From Thiodiazotropha sp037382205 (GTDB lineage Bacteria; Pseudomonadota; Gammaproteobacteria; Chromatiales; Chromatiaceae), in assembly GCA_037382205.1 (NCBI GenBank), contig JARRQD010000352.1, positions 1-6,420 on the forward strand: a stretch of 6,420 nucleotides of DNA, read 5' to 3'. The notes under the pieces were generated by a model. That model was given only the letters and a program-made list of their open reading frames with translations. It had not been told where the DNA came from and made no database searches. The position numbers and the translations under genes were made by a program. Below are positions 1 to 5,677 of this stretch, piece after piece. Position 1 is the first letter of the stretch. Each line of letters opens with the position of its first letter.

Positions 1-416
1 TATCCGGTCAAGGGATTCCGGTATGTGGCCATTTGGGGCTATTACCCCAATCGGTGCATAAGTTGGGTGGTTATCGGGTTCAAGGCCGGGCAGAGCAGGA
101 TGCAGAGCAGATCGTGGATGATGCCGTCACCCTTCAGGAGGCAGGCATCGATTTGCTGGTGCTGGAGTGTGTCCCCGATCATCTGGCCGCCAGGATCAGC
201 CGCCGATTGACCATTCCTGTGATCGGTATTGGCGCGGGTGTGGATTGTGATGGTCAGGTATTGGTGCTCTATGACATGTTGGGGATGAATCCCCATCCTC
301 CCAGGTTCGTGGAGAATTTTCTCCATTCAGGGCGGTCGATAGAAGCCGCGATCAAAGCCTATTCAAGTGCGGTCAAGCAGGGAGACTTTCCTACCAAGGA
401 GCATAGTTTTTCATGA
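1..416 (+). CDS. panB: 3-methyl-2-oxobutanoate hydroxymethyltransferase, C-terminal half (5' end outside window)
   Basis: PanB transfers a hydroxymethyl group from 5,10-methylenetetrahydrofolate to alpha-ketoisovalerate, giving ketopantoate, the first committed step of pantothenate synthesis in the cytosol. The reading frame is open from base 3 at the left edge, so 137 residues are visible of a protein that is about 264 long in E. coli. The first visible residues read GIPVCGHLGLLPQSVHKLGG, the family's conserved central block. LVLECVP follows and carries the glutamate known as the catalytic base in E. coli PanB (Glu181). IPVIGIGAG and a DGQVLVLYDMLG stretch come next, and the C-terminus is EHSFS, very like E. 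coli EHSFH. The gene shares ATGA with panC, so the two are almost certainly co-transcribed and translationally coupled. A TTG at 33 could be mistaken for a start, but homology continues upstream of it. Identity is very secure. Confidence 0.97.
   Translation, partial: SGQGIPVCGHLGLLPQSVHKLGGYRVQGRAEQDAEQIVDDAVTLQEAGIDLLVLECVPDHLAARISRRLTIPVIGIGAGVDCDGQVLVLYDMLGMNPHPPRFVENFLHSGRSIEAAIKAYSSAVKQGDFPTKEHSFS
396..401 (+). promoter_or_regulatory. Shine-Dalgarno site of panC
   Basis: AAGGAG lies inside the last codons of panB, 11 bases before the panC ATG at 413. It supports that ATG as the start and fits independent ribosome loading in addition to coupling through the ATGA overlap. Confidence 0.7.
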
Positions 417-1285
417 GTGGTTCGCTGCTGACCTACAACCAAGTCGCCCCATTACGCCAGATGGTTCTTGGCTGGCGGAATCATGCTGAGAAGATCGGTT
501 TCGTTCCTACCATGGGCAATCTGCATGAAGGCCATCTGGCCCTGGTAACCGAGGCTAAAAGGCGTGCGCGCCGAGTGATTGTCTCTATTTTTGTGAATCC
601 TCTGCAGTTTGGGGATGGTGAGGATTTTGAAGACTACCCCCGTACACTGGAAGCGGATCAACAGCAGTTGTCAGCGGCTGGCGTGGATCTGCTGTTCGCC
701 CCATCACCAGAAGTCGTCTACCCGCTAGGACAGGCACAACAGACTCGCGTTGAAGTACCGGAAATCTCAGATCAGCTGTGTGGCGCCAGCCGCCCAGGCC
801 ATTTCATTGGTGTGGCTACAGTCGTCTGTAAACTCTTCAATATGGTACAGCCCGATCTTGCTGTGTTTGGAGAGAAAGATTTCCAGCAACTGATGGTGAT
901 ACGCAAGATGGTGGCAGATCTATCCATGCCAGTTGAGATTGTCGGTTTAAAGACCGTTCGCGAAGAGGATGGTTTGGCAAAGAGTTCGCGCAATGGTTAT
1001 CTCAGCAGAGAACAGCGACAGATCGCACCGCAGCTATTCAAAATTATCCAGCAGACAGCTGAGGCGCTGCGTGGGGGTGAACGGGATTTTACTCGACTTG
1101 AGGCGGATGCCCGGGAAAAACTGCAAATCGCTGGGTTTCAGCCAGATTACTACGCAATAAGAGAGGCGGACAATCTGGCTTCCCCCACTGAATCGGACCG
1201 CCCGCTGGTGGTGCTTGCGGCTGCCTATATGGGGACAACCCGCTTGATCGATAATCTGCGGGTTGAACCTAAAAAAATCAGTTGA
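413..1285 (+). CDS. panC: pantothenate synthetase (pantoate--beta-alanine ligase)
   Basis: PanC condenses pantoate with beta-alanine using ATP, through a pantoyl-adenylate, to make pantothenate. The 290-residue product is slightly longer than E. coli PanC (283). Visible motifs in order are VPTMGNLHEGH at residues 31-41, with the two nucleotide-binding histidines of the HxGH-like class. SIFVNPLQF follows, then FGEKDFQQL from residue 152 (ATP and pantoate binding), and REEDGLAKSSRNGYLS, whose KSSRN at 190-194 matches the phosphate-binding serine and arginine loop. The ATG start overlaps the panB stop as ATGA and has AAGGAG upstream. Its beta-alanine would come from PanD, encoded by panD further right. 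The stop is followed by a long non-coding gap, so panC looks like the last gene of a panBC unit. No key residue is missing. Confidence 0.98.
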   Translation: MSGSLLTYNQVAPLRQMVLGWRNHAEKIGFVPTMGNLHEGHLALVTEAKRRARRVIVSIFVNPLQFGDGEDFEDYPRTLEADQQQLSAAGVDLLFAPSPEVVYPLGQAQQTRVEVPEISDQLCGASRPGHFIGVATVVCKLFNMVQPDLAVFGEKDFQQLMVIRKMVADLSMPVEIVGLKTVREEDGLAKSSRNGYLSREQRQIAPQLFKIIQQTAEALRGGERDFTRLEADAREKLQIAGFQPDYYAIREADNLASPTESDRPLVVLAAAYMGTTRLIDNLRVEPKKIS

Positions 1286-1580
1286 CCGCTCCATTCTAAT
1301 AGCAGGTTCCTGATTTTGAAGAAAATAGCTTCGATGGTCATGGTCACCTTCTGGGTGAATCACGCTGTCCAACTGATCTTTATTAGGTTGAATCGGTTGA
1401 GCCCGCATTTTTCAGATCTGCATGTTTTAACAATATTTAAAATAGATTAAGATCAGGAATCTAAATCGTTTTGCAAGCCACTGATTGACCTTAAGTAAGT
1501 TGTTGAATGATAGATTCTTTTAGTCTCAGAGGAAGATTTAGCAGGATTTTAATAAGGATAGAGTCGGCCAGATCGCAAAA

Positions 1581-1601
1581 AAATGCTGCATAGCAGCATT
1601 T
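1581..1601. terminator. hairpin terminator, probably bidirectional, between panC and panD
   Basis: AAATGCTGC and GCAGCATTT form a perfect 9-bp stem with a 3-base ATA loop. On the + strand the stem runs into TTTGTTATT, a broken U-tract. On the - strand it runs into an unbroken T-tract, because seven A bases (1577-1583, the last three part of the stem) precede the left arm. It therefore looks stronger in the leftward direction, although no leftward gene is visible there. The most likely role is ending panBC transcription and insulating panD. Confidence 0.65.
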
Positions 1602-1605
1602 GTTA

Positions 1606-1634
1606 TTGATAGCTGAGTCATAATCACGGATAAT
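1606..1634 (+). promoter_or_regulatory. candidate sigma70 promoter for panD
   Basis: TTGATA (1606-1611, five of six matches to TTGACA) and GATAAT (1629-1634, five of six matches to TATAAT) are separated by exactly 17 bases. The start point would be near 1641, giving panD a leader of about 80 bases. The -35 box begins five bases after the terminator stem, which is a tidy terminator-then-promoter arrangement. Confidence 0.65.
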
Positions 1635-1705
1635 TACCGACCAATTACAGTCTAACTTAGGGGCCTATGCCTGGTTTGGGTTGGCTAGATTTTTAAAATT
1701 TCACC

Positions 1706-1712
1706 AAAAAGG
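1706..1712 (+). promoter_or_regulatory. Shine-Dalgarno-like site that fixes the panD start
   Basis: AAAAAGG ends 10 bases before the ATG at 1723. An upstream in-frame TTG at 1681 would add 14 residues that have no counterpart in E. coli PanD. An ATG at 1715 is out of frame. The 1723 start also puts the self-cleavage site at the standard residue number. Confidence 0.5.
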
Positions 1713-1722
1713 TCATGAATCC

Positions 1723-2103
1723 ATGCAGCTGACAGTACTCAAGTGCAAGCTACACAGGGCATGTGTCACCCACTCAGAATTGGATTATGAAGGCTCATGC
1801 GCCATTGATGCCGAGCTGATGAAACTGGCTGGTATCCATGAATACGAGCAGATACAAATCTATAATGTGACCAACGGTGAACGTTTCACTACCTATGCCA
1901 TTTTGGCCGAGGTGGGTTCCCGGGTGATTTCAGTGAATGGCGCAGCAGCGCACAAAGCGGCTCCTGGTGATCGTGTCATTATCTGTGCCTATGCGGGTCT
2001 TGATGAGGCTGAGATGAAGGGATTCAAACCGAGTCTGGTCTATCTGAATGAAGAGAACCAGGTGCTTCGCACTGGGGATGCGATTCCGATTCAGGCCGCT
2101 TAA
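1723..2103 (+). CDS. panD: aspartate 1-decarboxylase precursor (pyruvoyl enzyme)
   Basis: PanD decarboxylates L-aspartate to beta-alanine, the second substrate of PanC. It is made as an inactive chain that cuts itself to create an N-terminal pyruvoyl cofactor. With the start at 1723 the product is 126 residues, the same as E. coli. The numbered residues then coincide: Lys9, the Gly24-Ser25 cleavage pair in YEGSCAID, Arg54 and Tyr58 in NVTNGERFTTYA, and the GSRVISVNGAAAHKA block that follows. Expected products are a short beta chain (1-24) and an alpha chain starting at the former Ser25. panD stands 437 bp from panC with its own candidate promoter, so it is probably expressed separately from panBC. 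It converges on glgA with 78 bp between stops and no convincing T-tailed terminator there. Whether maturation needs a PanM/PanZ-type helper cannot be seen from this window. Confidence 0.98.
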   Translation: MQLTVLKCKLHRACVTHSELDYEGSCAIDAELMKLAGIHEYEQIQIYNVTNGERFTTYAILAEVGSRVISVNGAAAHKAAPGDRVIICAYAGLDEAEMKGFKPSLVYLNEENQVLRTGDAIPIQAA

Positions 2104-2181
2104 GCTGGCAAATTATTCGTCCAGCAAGCAGAGCCTTGCAGGGCTGAAAATGAACCGTTTGGTCGGAGGGCTAATAACCAG

Positions 2182-3636
2182 TCAGATGCCCGGGTCATTG
2201 ATTGCTGTTTTGTAGAGATCAAGGTAGTGCTGTGCACTGGCTTCCCAACTCAAATCCTGTTGCATGCACGTCATGGCCAGAATATCCCAGTCGCTACCAG
2301 AGCGCCGATAGAAATTGAGCGCGTGTTCGATTGCTCCCCATAAACTGCTGCCATCAGCATTGTCAAATACAAAACCTGTCGCAGTACCATTGGCCAGGGT
2401 GTGTGGTGTCACATCAACGACACTGTCCGCCAGTCCGCCAGTCCGCCTGACAATGGGAACCGAGCCATATCTCAGGCTGTACATCTGATTCAAGCCGCAG
2501 GGTTCGAATCTGGAAGGCATTAGAAAGCAGTCACTGCCTGCTTCAATACGATGGGAGAGGCCTTCGTCATAGCCGATCGTTATGCCTACCCGGCTGTGGT
2601 ACCGATTGCTGATCTTTTCCAGGGAGCTTTGTAGGTCATGATCACCTGAACCCAGCAGGACAAGCTGTGCGCCTGAATCCATGATACCGGGTAACACTTG
2701 TAATATTAGATCGACACCTTTCTGATCCACCAAGCGGCCGATATATCCGAACAGTGGGATCAACTCATCTTCAGGCAGACCGAATTCCCGCTGCAGAGCC
2801 AGCTTATTGCGGCGTTTTGCTGGGAAGTTCTCGATTGAGAAGGGGGTGTCGATGTGTGGATCATTCAAGGGATCCCACTGATGATAATCGATGCCGTTGA
2901 GAATGCCGCAAAAGTGGCTGGCGCGGTACTGCAAGAGACCTTCCAGGCCATAGCCAAACTCAGCGGTTTTGATCTCTTCTGCGTAGGTTGGGCTGACTGT
3001 ATTGACCCGATCGGAGAGGGCAATTCCCCCCTTGATGAAAGAGAGTTGATCGTGAAATTCGAGGGCGTGATGGCTCCAGAGCGATTTATCAAGGCCGAGA
3101 CGCAGGAAAGTCGCCCAGTCAAACAGGCCCTGATAAGCCAGGTTGTGGATGGTGAACAGGGTTGCCGGACGGTTTGGCTCAGGTTGAAGCAGCGGGGCGA
3201 TTAAGCCGGTTTGCCAGTCATTGGCATGCACAATATCCGGTTTCCAGTCGAGACCCGCTCTGTCCATTGCAAGTAGCACCGCAGCCTGACAAAAAAGCAT
3301 GAAGCGATCTGCATTGTCAGGCCAGTTATAGCCCTCTGGAGTGAGGTAGGGGTTACCAGGGCGATCAAACCACCTGGGGGCATCGACGACATACAGTGGT
3401 ACCCGTTGGGGCCCGCACTGACCTTCCAGCAGGCTGAATTCGTCACCATCAAGAGGCAGATCGGCGATTTTTCGCAGATTCTCCGCTTTCTCCATCACCT
3501 GAGGATAGCCGGGGACGATTAATCGGCAATCCATACCAATATGGTTGAGTGCAGCTGGCAGGCTTCCGGCAACATCCGCTAGGCCGCCGGTTTTGATCAA
3601 CGGCGCTACTTCGCTGCTGGCATAGAGGATTTTCAT
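2182..3636 (-). CDS. glgA: glycogen synthase (ADP-glucose type, GT5 family)
   Basis: GlgA adds glucose from ADP-glucose to the non-reducing end of alpha-1,4-glucan chains. The 484-residue product compares with 477 in E. coli. The N-terminal Rossmann domain opens MKILYASSEVAPLIKTGGLADV, whose Lys15-Thr-Gly-Gly is the ADP-glucose-binding loop. HANDWQTG and FTIHNLAYQG follow, with the conserved histidine of the active-site cleft. The C-terminal domain contains GILNGIDYHQWDP, GYIGRLVDQKG and SRFEPCGLNQ, with the conserved glutamate at residue 378 (E. coli Glu377), then RRTGGLADS. Position 383 is Asn where I recall Thr as usual. The ATG is preceded only by a weak GGGATAG-like ribosome site. The gene is divergent from pgi, and a TATAGT element on its strand (3712-3707) could be a -10 box but lacks a good -35. 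Together with glgB it indicates glycogen storage; no glgC lies in the window. Confidence 0.98.
   Translation of the reverse strand: MKILYASSEVAPLIKTGGLADVAGSLPAALNHIGMDCRLIVPGYPQVMEKAENLRKIADLPLDGDEFSLLEGQCGPQRVPLYVVDAPRWFDRPGNPYLTPEGYNWPDNADRFMLFCQAAVLLAMDRAGLDWKPDIVHANDWQTGLIAPLLQPEPNRPATLFTIHNLAYQGLFDWATFLRLGLDKSLWSHHALEFHDQLSFIKGGIALSDRVNTVSPTYAEEIKTAEFGYGLEGLLQYRASHFCGILNGIDYHQWDPLNDPHIDTPFSIENFPAKRRNKLALQREFGLPEDELIPLFGYIGRLVDQKGVDLILQVLPGIMDSGAQLVLLGSGDHDLQSSLEKISNRYHSRVGITIGYDEGLSHRIEAGSDCFLMPSRFEPCGLNQMYSLRYGSVPIVRRTGGLADSVVDVTPHTLANGTATGFVFDNADGSSLWGAIEHALNFYRRSGSDWDILAMTCMQQDLSWEASAQHYLDLYKTAINDPGI
2425..2447. repeat. 8-bp tandem repeat inside glgA, almost three copies
   Basis: GTCCGCCA occurs at 2425-2432 and 2433-2440, and seven of its eight bases recur at 2441-2447. 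On the coding strand it encodes the conserved RTGGLAD segment around residues 397-403, so codon choice may be the whole explanation. Because 8 is not a multiple of 3, gain or loss of one unit would shift the frame and remove about the last 80 residues of GlgA. Confidence 0.8.
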
Positions 3637-3848
3637 CGTCAGTTGCTATCCCGATGCGTTACTGATTAAAAAATCGAACCACGCCAATTTCTGATTCACC
3701 GCAAACACTATATCGGCTTGCCAACTCCCAGTGGTATCCAAGTGCAATAGCGCAGCCCATGAGCCAGCACATGTCGGCCTGCCTATTACCAGAAGCTGTG
3801 GATTTAGCTATTAAAATCATGTGGCTACCGGACAGCAACACCAATCGG

Positions 3849-3882
3849 GCGCTTGTGATAGGGTTAACAACCTATCACGCGC
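3849..3882. repeat. interrupted palindrome between glgA and pgi (possible operator or repeat element)
   Basis: GTGATAGG at 3855-3862 and CCTATCAC at 3871-3878 are perfect inverted arms around GTTAACAA. Allowing one bulged G, the inner TT and AA also pair. Outside a two-base TT bulge, GCGC (3849-3852) pairs with GCGC (3879-3882). This gives roughly 14 paired bases in 34. It ends 14 bases before the candidate pgi -35 box, a position suited to an activator or repressor site. It has no T-tract on either side, so it is not a typical terminator. It could also be one copy of a dispersed palindromic repeat. Confidence 0.7.
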
Positions 3883-3896
3883 TCGTTACGCCTGTC

Positions 3897-3925
3897 TTGA
3901 ACTGTTGCGGGGATCTTCTTACTAT
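3897..3925 (+). promoter_or_regulatory. candidate promoter for pgi
   Basis: TTGAAC (3897-3902) and TACTAT (3920-3925) are 17 bases apart, with four of six matches each, including the important second A and last T of the -10 box. Transcription would begin near 3932, about 50 bases before the pgi ATG. This is a moderate match only. Confidence 0.4.
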
Positions 3926-3981
3926 CTGGCAGAGTTCGTGCCTCACACCGGAAGGCCAACCAATGATAAAAAAGAGCGATC

Positions 3982-5599
3982 ATGACAGAGATAAATCAGA
4001 CGGATGAGTGGCGCGCATTAGAGTCGCACTGGCAGGAGATGGAATCAATCCAGATGCGCGAGCTGTTTCAGCAAGCGCCTGAGCGATGTGAGCAGTTATC
4101 GATCAGGCAGTGTGGGATTCTGCTCGATTATTCAAAGAACCGCATTACTGGCCAGACGATGCCGCTTTTGCTGGCGCTGGCCAACCGAATCGATCTGGAT
4201 GGCTGGCGCAGAAGGATGTTTTCGGGAGAGCGCATCAATCTTACGGAAGACAGGGCGGTATTGCACGTTGCACTGCGTAACCGCAGTGACCAACCAATCT
4301 GGTTCGATGCTGAGGATGTCATGCCAGGGGTCAATGCCATTTTGGATAAGATGGCAAAATTCACCGAACAGGTTCGGTCTGGAGAGTGGAAGGGCCACAC
4401 GGGGCAATCCATTACCGATGTGGTCAATATTGGTATCGGTGGTTCCAATCTTGGCCCACTGATGGTTTGTGAAGCGCTTAAGCCTTACCAACGTGAAGAT
4501 TTGCGCCTGCATTTCGTCTCTAATGTGGATGCCAGCCACATTCACGATACTCTGAGTGGATTAGATCCCCAGACCACCCTATTTGTGGTTGCTTCCAAAA
4601 CCTTTACCACCCAGGAGACTCTGACCAACGCCGCTACGGCAAGAGCCTGGTTGCTGGAGAGCCTTAAGGATCAGGCTGCTGTAGCTCGCCACTTTGTGGC
4701 TGTCTCCACCAACGCAGAAGAGGTCTCAGAGTTCGGTATTGATACTGAGAATATGTTCGAGTTTTGGGATTGGGTAGGGGGACGCTACTCCCTGTGGTCC
4801 GCAATCGGACTGCCGATCGCCATCGCCATCGGTATGCCGCGCTTCTATGAGTTGCTCGAGGGGGCCCATGAGATGGATCAGCACTTTCTGCATGCTGATC
4901 TATCCCAGAATATGCCGGTCATCATGGCACTGCTGGGTATCTGGTATATCAATTTCGCTGGCTATCACAGTCACGCCATTCTTCCCTATGACCAGTTCCT
5001 GCGGTATCTGCCGGATTATTTGCAGCAGGCGGATATGGAGAGCAACGGCAAACGGGTAACCCGTTTTGGGCGGCCGGTGGAGTATGAAACCGGCCCTGTC
5101 ATCTGGGGGGCAGCGGGTACCGATGGGCAGCATGCCTTCTATCAGCTGATTCATCAGGGCACTCAGGTGATTCCCTGCGACTTCATTATTCCGGTGAATA
5201 GCCAAAATGAGTCGACTGACCACCATCATAAATTGTTTGCCAACTGCCTGGCTCAGACAGAAGCCCTCATGAAGGGCAAAAACCGCACCGAGGCTCGCCA
5301 GGAGATGGAGCAGGCGGGGATATCTCCGGAAAAGATTGTTGACCTGCTGCCACATAAGATTTTTCCAGGCNNCACCGTCCCGTTTGGGGTCATTGATCGC
5401 CCTCTATGAACATAAGATTTTTGTGCAGGGTATGATCTGGCAGATCAACTCATTCGACCAATGGGGCGTTGAACTGGGCAAACAGCTGGCTGGCGTCATC
5501 CTACCGGAACTGCTGCAGGAGTCATCTGAGTTGAAGCACGATAGCTCGACCAATGGATTGATCCACTATTTCCACCGGCATCGGCTGAAGAAATCCTGA
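3982..5599 (+). CDS. pgi: glucose-6-phosphate isomerase (interrupted by a 2-N assembly gap)
   Basis: Pgi interconverts glucose-6-phosphate and fructose-6-phosphate in glycolysis, gluconeogenesis and the supply of hexose for glycogen. One frame runs from the ATG at 3982 to the N bases at 5371-5372 (463 residues). Homology then resumes one frame over, from PSRLGSLIALYEHKIF at 5375 to the TGA at 5597-5599. Motifs seen are YSKNRIT, VLHVALRNRS, ITDVVNIGIGGSNLG, SKTFTTQET, FWDWVGGRYSLWSAIGLP (family signature 1) and FDQWGVELGK (signature 2). Catalytic residues by family knowledge are Glu353 in ESNGK, His384 in GQHAFYQLIHQG and the lysine of ELGKQLA. E. coli has Glu355, His386 and Lys514. The conserved NRPxN segment is absent exactly at the gap. 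Restoring 13 residues gives 550 in all (E. coli 549). I read this as an intact gene with a sequencing gap, not a pseudogene. The start has a weak purine-rich site (AAAAAAGAG) upstream. Confidence 0.96.
5371..5372. other. assembly gap (NN) inside pgi
   Basis: Two ambiguous bases mark a gap. From alignment by eye to E. coli Pgi, the codons between GGC (5368-5370) and CCG (5375-5377) should number about 13 (39 bases), but only four bases are present, so about 35 bases are missing. The frame change across the gap (+1 modulo 3) agrees with a loss of 35. Confidence 0.85.
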
Positions 5600-5613
5600 G
5601 CGATTAGATCGAT

Positions 5614-5640
5614 GGGTCTGTATCACTCGCTGATCGACCC
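5614..5640. terminator. possible stem-loop between convergent pgi and glgB
   Basis: GGGTC (5614-5618) pairs with GACCC (5636-5640). Inside, after a small internal loop, ATCA pairs with TGAT around CTCGC. The structure lies in the 78-bp space between the two stops. No T-tract follows directly on either strand; the nearest is GTTTTC about 10 bases to the right. It is a weak terminator candidate that could serve both genes. Confidence 0.3.
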
Positions 5641-5677
5641 GGCAGACTGGTTTTCTCTAACATGGTCTATTTTTCGT

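Larger units (their letters stand above)
1286..1722. other. panC-panD intergenic region, 437 bp, no convincing gene
   Basis: No open frame here has a recognisable product or a start with a good ribosome site. The part from about 1410 to 1560 is AT-rich, unlike the genes on either side. It contains small inverted repeats: TTTTAA with TTAAAA near 1425-1442, and TAGATT (1443-1448) with AATCTA (1458-1463). A TTGACC at 1485-1490 resembles a -35 box, but no good -10 box sits at 16-18 bases. The right third holds a strong hairpin (1581-1601), a good promoter (1606-1634) and an expected panD leader of about 80 bases. A small RNA ending at the hairpin is possible but unsupported. Confidence 0.6.
3637..3981. 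other. glgA-pgi divergent intergenic region, 345 bp, no convincing gene
   Basis: Short open frames exist on both strands (3659-3844 minus, 3759-4007 plus), but neither product is recognisable and the latter runs into pgi. The region should hold the promoters of both neighbours. For pgi there is a fair candidate at 3897-3925. For glgA only an isolated TATAGT (3712-3707 on the minus strand) is seen, about 70 bases from its start. A long interrupted palindrome at 3849-3882 is the main structural feature. Confidence 0.6.

Noticed and set aside
1034..1408. 124-residue open frame antisense to the panC end
   Set aside because: Most of it is the complement of conserved panC codons, and the remainder has no recognisable similarity.
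2104..2181. Terminator between convergent panD and glgA
   Set aside because: Only short stems (GCTGG/CCAGC, AGCC/GGCT) without T-tracts are present, too weak to call.
3659..3844. 61-residue open frame on the minus strand upstream of glgA
   Set aside because: No recognisable product and no convincing ribosome site; it is probably chance in the divergent spacer.
3854..3879. TGTGA...TCACG considered as a CRP site
   Set aside because: The half-sites are 16 bases apart instead of 6, so this is not a CRP box; it is part of the longer palindrome.
3849..3895. GTTAAC and GTTACGC near the palindrome considered as an integron attC site
   Set aside because: The sequences do not fit the RYYYAAC and GTTRRRY core sites, and there is no cassette or integrase nearby.
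3759..4007. 82-residue open frame on the plus strand running into pgi
   Set aside because: No recognisable product; it overlaps the pgi start in another frame and spans the palindrome and candidate promoter.
5371..5409. pgi as a pseudogene with a premature stop at 5409
   Set aside because: The frame change coincides exactly with the N bases, and the conserved C-terminus continues to 5599.
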